Source: TMED26 sp002694075 (GTDB taxonomy: Bacteria > Pseudomonadota > Alphaproteobacteria > Thalassobaculales > Thalassobaculaceae). From it: DNA of 64,000 bases. Each line of letters opens with the position of its first letter. Within the stretch, counting starts at the first letter, position 1. The position numbers and the translations under genes were made by a program. Below are positions 18,128 through 25,823 of this stretch, one piece after another. The stretch is from positions 1 through 64,000 of the forward strand of contig JAYYDT010000103.1 of the NCBI GenBank assembly GCA_036160575.1. Direction: 5' to 3'. The notes under the pieces were generated by a model. The model saw only the letters and a list, made by a program, of their open reading frames with translations. It was not told the DNA's origin and ran no database searches.

Positions 18128-19647
18128 GACGCCGCCTGGGCCGGAAGGCCGGCCATGAGCAGGCCAATATCCCGGCGTGAGATGTCGGCCACCGGCCGCG
18201 CCGGCGCGAGTCGCCCGCGGGCGATCACCGCCACCCGGTCGGCGACGGCGAAAATCTCATCCAAATCTTGGCTGATCATCAACACCGCCGCGCCGTCGGC
18301 GGCCAAAGCGATGAGGGCCTGGCGAATCACCGCCGCCGCGCCGGCGTCGACGCCCCAGGTTGGCTGGTTGACGATCAGCAGGCGCGGCGCCCGGTCGAGC
18401 TCGCGGCCAATCACGAATTTTTGTAGATTGCCGCCGGACAGCGCCCGGGCCTCGGGGTCGGGCCGCGACTTGCGTACGTCAAACGCCGCCGCCACCCGCC
18501 GCGCCAGTGCCGCCGCCGCCCGGCTGTTGACGAAGCCGCCGCGGGCCAGGTCGCGGTCGGAGGCGTGGCGGGTCAAAATCACGTTCTCGGAGAGCGGTAA
18601 ATCCGGCACCGCGCCATGGCCCAGGCGTTCCTCCGGGACGAAGGCGGCGCCAAGGGCGCGCCGCCGCGACACCGGCCAGTCGCCACAGACCTGACCGTCG
18701 ATGGTGACGGCGCCGGGCGTCGAAAGACATTCACCGGACAGGGTATTAAACAATTCGGATTGGCCGTTGCCGGCGATCCCGGCGATCGCGACGATCTCGC
18801 CGGCTTTGACCGTGAGATCGATATGCTGCAACGCAACACCGAATGGGCCATCGGCCGGCACCGACAGATCGCGCACCGCCAGCACCGCCGGCCCGTCGGT
18901 GGCGGTCGATGACATCGACTTATCCTGCGCCAGGATCGACGTGCCGACCATCAGCTCGGCGAGGGAATCGGCGGTTTCGGCCGCCGGGTCGAGATCGGCG
19001 ACGACCCGTCCATGGCGCAGAATGGTGGCGTGGTGGCACAGCGCCCGCACCTCGGCCAGGCGATGGGAGATGTAGAGAATGGCGCAGCCCTCGGCGGCTA
19101 AGCGGCGCAGGGTGTCGAACAACTGATCGGCTTCCTGCGGGGTCAGAACGGCGGTCGGCTCATCCATGATCAGAACCGCCGGTTCCTGAAGTAAGCAGCG
19201 GATGATTTCCACCCGCTGGCGTTCGCCGACCGACAGATCGGCGACCACCTGGTTGGCTGTCAGGGGCAGGCCATAGTCTTGCGAAAGAGCTTCAATCCGC
19301 GCCGACAGGTCGGCCAGCGAGGGGCCGGGGGGCAGGGCCAAGGCGATGTTTTCCGAGACCGTCAGCGCTTCGAAAAGCGAGAAGTGTTGAAACACCATGG
19401 CGATGCCGAGGGCGCGCGCTTGGGCCGGGTTGTCGACACGCAACGGCGCGCCGCGCCACAGGATCTCGCCCGCCGTTGGCTGCAGGCTGCCGTAGAACAT
19501 TTTCACCAAGGTCGATTTGCCAGCGCCGTTTTCGCCCAGAAGGGCGTGGATCTCCCCTGCGTGGAGTGTGAGGGACACCGCGTCGACGGCGGTGAAATCG
19601 CCGAATCTCTTGCTGACCTGGTGGGCCGCCAGCAGGGCTGTGCTCAT
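18124..19647 (-). CDS. ABC transporter ATP-binding protein, two-domain (BMP/nucleoside importer)
   Basis: ATPase subunit with two fused nucleotide-binding domains, 507 aa, YufO/RbsA type. In the first half Walker A is GENGAGKST, the signature is LSVGERQRVEI and Walker B is LIMDEPTAV. The second half has a degenerate Walker A (GIAGNGQSELF), signature LSGGNLQKF and NQPTWGVD, as is normal for this family, where one site is weakened. The start is ATG at 19647 with GGGGGAG upstream. It is the first gene of the importer operon; the hairpin-rich RNA at 19759-19911 lies just upstream on the same strand. Confidence 0.93.
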   Translation of the reverse strand: MSTALLAAHQVSKRFGDFTAVDAVSLTLHAGEIHALLGENGAGKSTLVKMFYGSLQPTAGEILWRGAPLRVDNPAQARALGIAMVFQHFSLFEALTVSENIALALPPGPSLADLSARIEALSQDYGLPLTANQVVADLSVGERQRVEIIRCLLQEPAVLIMDEPTAVLTPQEADQLFDTLRRLAAEGCAILYISHRLAEVRALCHHATILRHGRVVADLDPAAETADSLAELMVGTSILAQDKSMSSTATDGPAVLAVRDLSVPADGPFGVALQHIDLTVKAGEIVAIAGIAGNGQSELFNTLSGECLSTPGAVTIDGQVCGDWPVSRRRALGAAFVPEERLGHGAVPDLPLSENVILTRHASDRDLARGGFVNSRAAAALARRVAAAFDVRKSRPDPEARALSGGNLQKFVIGRELDRAPRLLIVNQPTWGVDAGAAAVIRQALIALAADGAAVLMISQDLDEIFAVADRVAVIARGRLAPARPVADISRRDIGLLMAGLPAQAAS

Positions 19648-19758
19648 CGCCGGCTCCCCCTCGGCACGCGTTAGTCACAGGGCGACGTGACTGCAGTCAC
19701 CCTGGTGTAACTCATCGCCAGGGGCAAACGCAATTAGTCCGTGCCCGCGCACGGCGGC

Positions 19759-19911
19759 AAAAAAATGCCGGGAACCGAAGTTCCCGGCAAGTTGAACAGG
19801 GAGGCTTCACGTCTAGGAGACGTGGGGTCCTGGGAAGGGACCCAGGCGGATAACCGCCAGAATGCTGCGATGCAGCATTCGATAATCCGAAGATAGGAGG
19901 CAAAAGCGCGC
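19759..19911 (-). ncRNA. Candidate structured small RNA or transcribed leader
   Basis: This 337-bp gap between lysR and the importer ATPase gene holds no convincing protein gene. On the minus strand it carries successive perfect hairpins: 9 bp at 19860-19880, 5 bp at 19845-19858, two mutually exclusive 6-bp helices at 19825-19846, 7 bp at 19808-19824, and a 10-bp stem at 19766-19789 with a TTCG tetraloop followed by seven T (19765-19759). The last is an excellent intrinsic terminator. Loop TCCTA... and linker GCCTCCC... are pyrimidine-rich, like anti-Shine-Dalgarno seeds of alphaproteobacterial sRNAs. A promoter-like pair lies just upstream. The layout recalls the suhB/mmgR sRNA family, but I cannot confirm that. 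It could instead be an attenuating leader of the importer operon. Confidence 0.65.
19766..19789 (-). terminator. Strong intrinsic terminator of the candidate sRNA
   Basis: A 10-bp perfect stem (TGCCGGGAAC pairs with GTTCCCGGCA) closes a stable TTCG tetraloop on the minus strand and is followed directly by seven T. It ends the candidate RNA about 112 bp before the importer operon starts. Confidence 0.85.
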
Positions 19912-19917
19912 AATTCC

Positions 19918-19956
19918 ATAATGAATTAAGCATGACAGCCATGCAAAATTTGCATG
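19918..19956 (-). promoter_or_regulatory. Promoter with palindromic operator upstream of the candidate sRNA
   Basis: On the minus strand TTGCAT (19946-19941) and CATTAT (19923-19918) are separated by exactly 17 bp. The -35 lies inside a perfect palindrome, CATGCAAAATTTGCATG (19940-19956), and the heptamer GTCATGC occurs twice around it. This looks like a regulator site over the promoter. Matches to consensus are modest (3/6 and 4/6). Confidence 0.45.
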
Positions 19957-19984
19957 ACTGGCCGCGAAAAGCCCGTGAGGGTCG

Positions 19985-20875
19985 TCAAAGAGCCGCGCGA
20001 ACCACCTCGTCGATCAGAAAATCCCGCAGCACCGTGACCTTCTTCGATTTGCGCAATTCCTCTGGATAGACGAAATAGGTCTGCACCGGCGGGCCTTCAA
20101 TGTTTTCCAAGATGCGTACGACGTTGAAATCGTCGCGGGCATAAAAATCGGGCAAGGCGGCGATGCCGATGCCGCTTTCGACGGCGCGATAAATGCCGTA
20201 GTAATTGTTGATGTTGAAGGTCGCGCTGGCCGGCCGCTCGAGGCCGGCGACCAGTTCCAGCAACCAATTGGCGTTGGGAAAGGGCTGAGTCGCGCCATCA
20301 CCGTAAACGATTAATCGATGTTCTGCTAAATCGGTTAATTCACGGGGCATGCCATGGCGCTTCAAATAGGCGGCGGCGGCGTACAGGTGAAATCCGATGG
20401 TGCGCAGCGGGCGTTGTATCAAATCGGGCTGGCGCGGTGGGCTCATGCGGATGGCGACGTCGGCCTCGCGCATGGATAAATCCAATTCATCGTCGCTGAC
20501 CAGCAAGCTCAAGGTGATGTCGGGATAGCGTTCTAAAAACGTCCCCAGCCGAGGCGCCAACCAGGTCGCGCCAAAGGCGATGGTGGTGGTCACTCGCAAA
20601 TGGCCGGTCGCGCGTTCGCGCCCTTCGGTGATCAACGATTCGGTGGTCGCCAGCTTCGCGAACACATCCTGCACCGTGCGGTACAAAATATCGCCTTGCT
20701 CGGTCAGGATCAGGCCGCGGGCGTGGCGATGGAACAGCGGCACCGTCAGGCTTTCCTCAAGCTGGCTAATTTGTCGACTGACCGAGGATTGGCTGAGGTT
20801 CAGGGTTTCACCGGCATGGGTGAAGCTGCCAGCTTGCGCGACGGCGTGGAAAATCCGCAGGCGATCCCAGTCCAT
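19985..20875 (-). CDS. LysR family transcriptional regulator
   Basis: DNA-binding regulator of 296 aa. The N-terminal winged helix (RLRIFHAVAQAGSFTHAGE, then SQSSVSRQISQLEE) and a C-terminal effector domain are clear. The start is ATG at 20875. It follows trxB by 35 bp on the same strand and precedes the candidate sRNA and the nucleoside-type importer. Either may be its target; the palindrome at 19940-19956 lies just past its 3' end. Effector unknown. Confidence 0.92.
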   Translation of the reverse strand: MDWDRLRIFHAVAQAGSFTHAGETLNLSQSSVSRQISQLEESLTVPLFHRHARGLILTEQGDILYRTVQDVFAKLATTESLITEGRERATGHLRVTTTIAFGATWLAPRLGTFLERYPDITLSLLVSDDELDLSMREADVAIRMSPPRQPDLIQRPLRTIGFHLYAAAAYLKRHGMPRELTDLAEHRLIVYGDGATQPFPNANWLLELVAGLERPASATFNINNYYGIYRAVESGIGIAALPDFYARDDFNVVRILENIEGPPVQTYFVYPEELRKSKKVTVLRDFLIDEVVRAAL

Positions 20876-20910
20876 CGCCGATCACGCCCACCGGCGGCGA
20901 GACCGCCGCA

Positions 20911-21882
20911 TCATTCGGCGGCGTCGGCGAGGGCGCCATCGGCGGTGGCGGCCAAAAACTTCTCCGCGTCGAGCGCCGCCATGCAGCCCATACCGGCGGC
21001 GGTGACCGCTTGCCGGTAGACCTTGTCGACACAGTCACCGGCGGCGAAAACGCCGGGAACATCGGTGGTCGTGCCGCCGGCGGCGGTGATCAAATACCCC
21101 TCGTCATCCATCGCCACGGCGCCTTTGAAAACGCCGGTGGCCGGATCATGGCCGATGGCGACGAACACGCCCTCGACCGCCAGGTCCTCGACCGTGTCGT
21201 CATCGGTCGCCCGCAGGCGCACCCCGGTAACACCGTCCATTGGCCCAGCGCCGCCCAGGATCTCGTCCACCGTCCGGTTCCATGCGACCGTCACCTTGGG
21301 ATGGCGCAACAAACGCTCTTGCAGGATTTTTTCGGCGCGCAAGCTGTCGCGGCGATGCACCAGGGTCACACGCTCGCAAATATTGGCGAGGTAGAGGGCC
21401 TCTTCGACCGCGGTGTTGCCGCCGCCGATCACCGCGACCTCTTTGCCGCGGTAGAAAAACCCGTCACAGGTGGCGCAGGCGGAAACGCCGCGGCCATTGA
21501 AAGTGGTCTCGCTCTCCAGCCCAAGCCAACGCGCCTGGGCGCCGGTGGCGATGATCACGGTGTCGGCGACATAAGTGTCGCCGCCGTCGCCGGTGAGCTG
21601 AAACGGGCGCGCCGAGAAATCGACGGCGGCGATCAGGTCTTGGCGAAAATCGGTGCCGACTTTTTCGGCCTGGGCTTGCATTTGCTCCATCAGCCAAGGC
21701 CCCTGTACAACATCGGCGAAGCCCGGATAGTTCTCCACATCGGTGGTGATGGTCAGCTGCCCGCCCGGCTGCATGCCGGCCACCAGGGTCGGCGCCAATC
21801 CGGCGCGCGCGGCGTAAATGGCGGCGGTTAATCCGGCCGCGCCCGAGCCGATGATAAGCACTTGCGTCCGGTGTTCGGGCAT
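20911..21882 (-). CDS. trxB: Thioredoxin reductase
   Basis: FAD/NADPH enzyme that reduces thioredoxin, 323 aa. FAD site GSGAAGLTAAIYAARAG at the N-terminus, redox-active C136-A-T-C139 (SACATCDGFF), NADPH motif GGGNTAVEEA and the C-terminal FAAGDCVDK segment are all present. The start is ATG at 21882 behind an AGGAAAGGA ribosome site. It could feed electrons to thioredoxin for the BCP peroxiredoxin encoded at the left edge. Confidence 0.96.
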   Translation of the reverse strand: MPEHRTQVLIIGSGAAGLTAAIYAARAGLAPTLVAGMQPGGQLTITTDVENYPGFADVVQGPWLMEQMQAQAEKVGTDFRQDLIAAVDFSARPFQLTGDGGDTYVADTVIIATGAQARWLGLESETTFNGRGVSACATCDGFFYRGKEVAVIGGGNTAVEEALYLANICERVTLVHRRDSLRAEKILQERLLRHPKVTVAWNRTVDEILGGAGPMDGVTGVRLRATDDDTVEDLAVEGVFVAIGHDPATGVFKGAVAMDDEGYLITAAGGTTTDVPGVFAAGDCVDKVYRQAVTAAGMGCMAALDAEKFLAATADGALADAAE

Positions 21883-21967
21883 CTCGCTTCCTTTCCTCGC
21901 GTGAAGGCCTTAAGTCTAATCCGCTGGCCAGGGGGCGGCAAGCCGACTGACCCTTCGGGCGGCGTCT

Positions 21968-22939
21968 TTAACCGGCGTCGGCGGGCGACCGGGCGCCGGA
22001 CAAGTGGCCGCGGATCAAATCGGCGACTCGGTTGGCCTCGCGTAAGGGCTTGTATTCCCAATACTCCAGGGTGCCGTCGAACGGCCGGGCCAGGCCGGCG
22101 GCCATGACCTGGTCATGGAAATGTTTCAAGCGGCCACGCTCGGGGTGAAGGGCGGCGATGTAGACCGGCCGCCCGGTGGCGCAGGCTTCGGAGACCATGT
22201 TCACCGAATCGCTGGTCACGATGATCGCCGTCGCCGCCGCCAGATAGGCGAAATAGGGATTGGCGCCGGTGCCGTCCCAGATCGTGTGCGGCACGTCGGA
22301 CAAGCACTCGCGCAAAGCCTCGATGGCGCGGGGCGGGCTGCGCCGCGAGATCGTCACCATTAAGCTCACCTCATGGGTGGCGGCGAAATCGGCGAGGGTG
22401 TTGGCGAAGCCGGCGATATCGTTTTCGGTCACCTGATAGCGGCGGTTGCTGCCGCCGATGGCGACCGCCACCCGCGGGCCCGGCAGACGGGCGATCTCGC
22501 CGGCGAAACCGGCCGCCGCCTCGGTCAGAAGATCGTCGTCAATACCATTCAAGCTGCCGGTGGTGGTGATCACGTTGGCGCCGCGGGTGCGGTCGTGGGC
22601 GGGCACCACCAACAGGTCGAAATATCGATTGCCCGATTTCGGGTCCTGGATCTGAATCACCGGCACGCCGCCCCGCTTTTTCAGCCATAACGCGGCACCG
22701 GCGTTGCGCCGCCCACAGGCCAAGGCCACCGCCGGCCAGGGCGGCACCAGGTCATCGCCGCCGGCGTGCGGGCCAAACCATCCGCTCAGGCCCAGGGCGG
22801 GCCAAGCGCGCAGCAAGGGATGGGGGCGGTAACGCTTGACCGTGATCGCCAAATTGAGCGCCGCCGCCAAGGCCCGCGCCTGCACCTCCATGCCGTGGGT
22901 GCCGTCCGACAAGATCCAAGCTGCGGGCCGTGCGCTCAT
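21968..22939 (-). CDS. ELM1/GtrOC1 family putative glycosyltransferase-like protein
   Basis: A 323-aa protein of the family named after the plant mitochondrial fission protein ELM1 (DUF1022), widespread in alphaproteobacteria. ILSDGTHGMEVQA at the N-terminus, LPGPRVAVAIGGSNRRY, and VTSDSVNMVSEACATGRPVY resemble a GT-B fold nucleotide-sugar binding arrangement. Its biochemical role in bacteria is not established. It diverges from the Lrp gene across about 150 bp. Confidence 0.8.
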   Translation of the reverse strand: MSARPAAWILSDGTHGMEVQARALAAALNLAITVKRYRPHPLLRAWPALGLSGWFGPHAGGDDLVPPWPAVALACGRRNAGAALWLKKRGGVPVIQIQDPKSGNRYFDLLVVPAHDRTRGANVITTTGSLNGIDDDLLTEAAAGFAGEIARLPGPRVAVAIGGSNRRYQVTENDIAGFANTLADFAATHEVSLMVTISRRSPPRAIEALRECLSDVPHTIWDGTGANPYFAYLAAATAIIVTSDSVNMVSEACATGRPVYIAALHPERGRLKHFHDQVMAAGLARPFDGTLEYWEYKPLREANRVADLIRGHLSGARSPADAG

Positions 22940-23091
22940 CGCCGCAAGCTCGCATGGCTCGTTCCGAAAAACAATCTTTCGGGTGGCACGATGTCGCTAT
23001 CCCGTGCATAAATGTAAGAAAGTTACCGAAATGCGAAAGATTGTGTTAAATTTCAGCCAGTATCTTACTTTTCCCGCCCGTGAGGCCCGCC
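22940..23091. promoter_or_regulatory. Divergent control region, ELM1-like gene and Lrp-type gene
   Basis: A 152-bp gap, distinctly A/T-rich at 23005-23070 compared with its surroundings. Lrp-type regulators often bind such DNA upstream of their own genes. I cannot define a single promoter with confidence. Confidence 0.35.
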
Positions 23092-23604
23092 ATGCGCCGC
23101 GTTAAACTGGACCGGATCGACCTTCAAATTCTTAGCGATTTGCAAGCCGACGGTCGCATGACCAACGTCGAATTGGCGCGCCGCGCCGGGATTTCGGCGC
23201 CGCCCTGTCTACGGCGGGTGCGGGCTTTGGAAGAAGCCGGCTATATCCGCGGTTATCATGCCGATATCGCGCCCGAGGCGCTCGGTTACACGGTTACCAT
23301 CTTCGCCCAGGTCGGCCTGACCAGCCAGGCGGAAAGTGACTTAGTCGCCTTCGAGACCCTAGTGTCGGGCTGGCCGGAAGTGCGCGAATGTCACATGTTG
23401 ATGGGCGAGACCGATTTTCTGCTCAAGATCGTCGCCCCCGATTGGGATAATTTTCAGCGGTTTTTGACCAGCAAGCTGACGCCGGCGCAGAACGTCTCCA
23501 ATGTTAAAACCGCGCTGGCCATTCGCACCAAAAAGGACCTGCCGGGGGTGCCGATCGACCCGGTCGACGACGCCGCCATCGCGGTGGCGGACGAGGGCGC
23601 GTAA
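23092..23604 (+). CDS. Lrp/AsnC family transcriptional regulator
   Basis: Regulator of 170 aa with an N-terminal helix-turn-helix (LDRIDLQILSDLQADGRMTN, then AGISAPPCLRRVRALEE) and a C-terminal RAM ligand domain with VREC and GETDFLLKI. ATG at 23092 is preferred over an in-frame GTG at 23080, because GTGAGG then sits as ribosome site. The amino acid it senses is unknown. A crotonase follows 25 bp downstream. Confidence 0.92.
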   Translation: MRRVKLDRIDLQILSDLQADGRMTNVELARRAGISAPPCLRRVRALEEAGYIRGYHADIAPEALGYTVTIFAQVGLTSQAESDLVAFETLVSGWPEVRECHMLMGETDFLLKIVAPDWDNFQRFLTSKLTPAQNVSNVKTALAIRTKKDLPGVPIDPVDDAAIAVADEGA

Positions 23605-23629
23605 CCAGCCGGCAAAAGGGGGGATCACG

Positions 23630-24421
23630 ATGGCGGTGAGTATCGAAAAGAACGACGCGGTTTGGACGATTATCCTCCATCGGCCGGAGGTGCGAAATGC
23701 GGTCGATCAGCCGACGCGCGTCGCATTGCAAACGGCGTTCGAGGATTTTGAGGCCGATGACGCCGCGCGTGTCGCGGTGTTTTGGGGCAAGGGTGGCCAT
23801 TTTTGCGCCGGCGCCGACCTCAAAGCGATGAGCGACCCGACCCGGCGCAAGATCATCGACGCCGGCGGCGGCGGCCTTGGGCCGATGGGGCCGACCCGCA
23901 CCCGCCTGAGTAAACCGGTGGTCGCCGCGGTCGCCGGCTACGCGGTGGCTGGGGGCTTGGAACTGGCGCTTTGGTGCGATCTCCGGGTGATGGAGGAAAG
24001 CGCCACTTTTGGGGTGTTTTGCCGGCGCTGGGGCGTGCCGTTGATCGATGGCGGCACGGTGCGCCTACCGCGCTTGATTGGCCATGGTCGGGCGATGGAC
24101 ATGATTCTGACCGGCCGGCCGGTCGGCGCCGCCGAAGCGCTGGAGATCGGTCTCGCCAACCGAGTGGTCGCGGACGGAACCGCGCGCCTCGCGGCCGAGG
24201 CGTTGGCCGCCGATATCGCGCGCTTTCCCCAAGAATGCATGCGCGCCGACCGGGCCTCGGCTTTGGACCAATGGTCGCTGCCGTTGGACGAGGCTTTGCA
24301 GCGCGAGGGGCGGGCGGCCTATCCGATCCTTGAACGCGAGTCGTTCGCCGGCGCCGCCCGGTTTGCCGCCGGACGCGGGCGCGGTGGGCGTTTCGACGAT
24401 CACGACGGCGACGGCGATTAA
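23630..24421 (+). CDS. Enoyl-CoA hydratase/isomerase family protein (crotonase)
   Basis: A 263-aa crotonase-fold enzyme, acting on an acyl-CoA. The start is ATG at 23630 behind AAAAGGGGGG; the open frame upstream overlaps the Lrp gene and is not used. The oxyanion-hole segments are FCAGADLKAM and GYAVAGGLELALWCDLRV; the Glu of GGLE is kept. The C-terminus is poor in conserved sequence and ends in an Asp/Gly/Arg-rich tail. Substrate unknown; hydration of a short enoyl-CoA is the usual role. Confidence 0.9.
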   Translation: MAVSIEKNDAVWTIILHRPEVRNAVDQPTRVALQTAFEDFEADDAARVAVFWGKGGHFCAGADLKAMSDPTRRKIIDAGGGGLGPMGPTRTRLSKPVVAAVAGYAVAGGLELALWCDLRVMEESATFGVFCRRWGVPLIDGGTVRLPRLIGHGRAMDMILTGRPVGAAEALEIGLANRVVADGTARLAAEALAADIARFPQECMRADRASALDQWSLPLDEALQREGRAAYPILERESFAGAARFAAGRGRGGRFDDHDGDGD

Positions 24422-24438
24422 TCGAGGGCGCCCCGATC

Positions 24439-25173
24439 ATGCGCTTGGTGGCGTGGAATTGCGCCATGGCCCTGCATCGCAAGCTGCCGGCCCTGCTGGC
24501 CCTGGCGCCCGACCTGGCGGTGATCAGCGAATGCGCCCATCCCGACATTATCGCCGCTCGCTTGGCCGGACCGCCGCCCTGGCGCCAGGCGATTTGGGTT
24601 GGCGGCAATCGCCAAAAGGGGCTCGGCGTTTTCGCTTTTGGCGACACCTCCATCGACATGTCGCGCCGCCGCCACGATCCGGCATTGCGTTTCATAGCGC
24701 CGGTGGCGGTGAGCGGACCGCTGCCGTTCCATCTGCTGGCGGTCTGGGCGCAAAACGCCAATGACGGGATTCGCCGCAAGGACCAGCCCGGGCCGGTCAG
24801 CCACGCCCTGCGCCGTTACCGGCGTTTCATGGCGGCGGCCCCCTGTCTTTTGGCCGGCGATTTCAACAACAATGTCATCTGGGACCGACCGGGCTGGCCG
24901 ATGAATCACGCCGCCCATGTGGCGACCCTGGCGCGGCGCGGGCTGGTCAGTCTTTATCATGCCCGAAGCGGCGAGGCGGATGGCCGTGAAACCACGCCGA
25001 CGCATTATTGGCGCGACCGTCGGATCGATGGGCCGACCTATCACATCGATTACATCTTCATGCCGGTGGCCTGGTTGCCAAGGGTGCGCGGCTTTGAGAT
25101 CGGCGGTTTTCACGATTGGTGTGGCAATGGATTGAGCGATCACATGCCGCTGACCTTGGACCTGGCGCCCTAG
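24439..25173 (+). CDS. Endonuclease/exonuclease/phosphatase (EEP) family protein
   Basis: A 244-aa protein with the EEP metal-dependent hydrolase pattern: VAWNC at the N-terminus, ISE as metal Glu, AGDFNNN in the middle, IDYIF and SDHMPL at the C-terminus. It may cut nucleic acid or phosphodiester substrates. No signal peptide is visible. It lies 17 bp after the crotonase, and its last 4 bp overlap the convergent hydrolase gene. Confidence 0.85.
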   Translation: MRLVAWNCAMALHRKLPALLALAPDLAVISECAHPDIIAARLAGPPPWRQAIWVGGNRQKGLGVFAFGDTSIDMSRRRHDPALRFIAPVAVSGPLPFHLLAVWAQNANDGIRRKDQPGPVSHALRRYRRFMAAAPCLLAGDFNNNVIWDRPGWPMNHAAHVATLARRGLVSLYHARSGEADGRETTPTHYWRDRRIDGPTYHIDYIFMPVAWLPRVRGFEIGGFHDWCGNGLSDHMPLTLDLAP

Positions 25174-25823
25174 CCCCGGGCGATAAAGCCGTCGATATGG
25201 GCGAGGGCGGCGGCGAGATTGTCGGCGGCGCTCACGCCGGCGGCCTTGCGCGGCGTGAAGTCATGGTTGCCGTCAGGGAGCCAAGCCAACTGAAGCGGCG
25301 GCCGCAACCCCAGCGCCTCGACCATCGCACGGTTTCCCATCGGATCGCGCTCGCCCTGCAGGATGAGGGTCGGGCAGGCGATCGCCGACAAATGCGCGGT
25401 GCGGGTTTGGGTCGGTTTGCCCGGGGCATGAAAGGGGTAACCAAGGCAGATCACGCCATCGATGGCCGGTGCCTCGGCGTCGGCGGCCAGCAGCGTGGCC
25501 ATCCGTCCGCCCATCGACTTGCCGGCGATGAAACGGCGCGGATGAGGCGGCGCTTGGTCCAAGGCGGCGCGCCACGACGCCAACAACTTGTCTTGGCGGT
25601 CCGGAGGCGCCTTGACGCCGGTCGCCCGGCGCCGGGCCATATAAGGGAACTCGAAACGCAGGACACGGTGACCGGCGGCCGCCAATCCCTCGGCGATGAC
25701 GGCCATGAAGGGGCTGTCCATCGGGGCGCCGGCGCCGTGGGCCAGCACGATCAGAACCGCCGCGTCGGCCGGCCCATCGGCGAGGAAGTCAACCGCGGGG
25801 TCAGATGTTGGCGAAGAAGTCAT
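25170..25823 (-). CDS. Alpha/beta hydrolase (KANL3/Tex30-like)
   Basis: A 217-aa serine-hydrolase fold protein. HGAGAPMDSPFM near the N-terminus, nucleophile elbow GKSMGGRMA, ERDPMGN and DGNHDF near the C-terminus match the KANL3/Tex30 group. The function is unknown. The only plausible start (ATG at 25823) lies inside the end of the fumarase gene, a 23-bp same-strand overlap that suggests coupled translation. Confidence 0.8.
   Translation of the reverse strand: MTSSPTSDPAVDFLADGPADAAVLIVLAHGAGAPMDSPFMAVIAEGLAAAGHRVLRFEFPYMARRRATGVKAPPDRQDKLLASWRAALDQAPPHPRRFIAGKSMGGRMATLLAADAEAPAIDGVICLGYPFHAPGKPTQTRTAHLSAIACPTLILQGERDPMGNRAMVEALGLRPPLQLAWLPDGNHDFTPRKAAGVSAADNLAAALAHIDGFIARG

Noticed and set aside
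19712..19942. Open frame of 76 codons on the minus strand across the hairpin region
   Set aside because: It runs through five perfect hairpins and the T7 terminator and has no ribosome site or recognisable motif.
19759..19984. Known purine riboswitch upstream of the nucleoside-type importer
   Set aside because: The three-helix junction and its conserved loops are not visible; the region is a linear row of hairpins.
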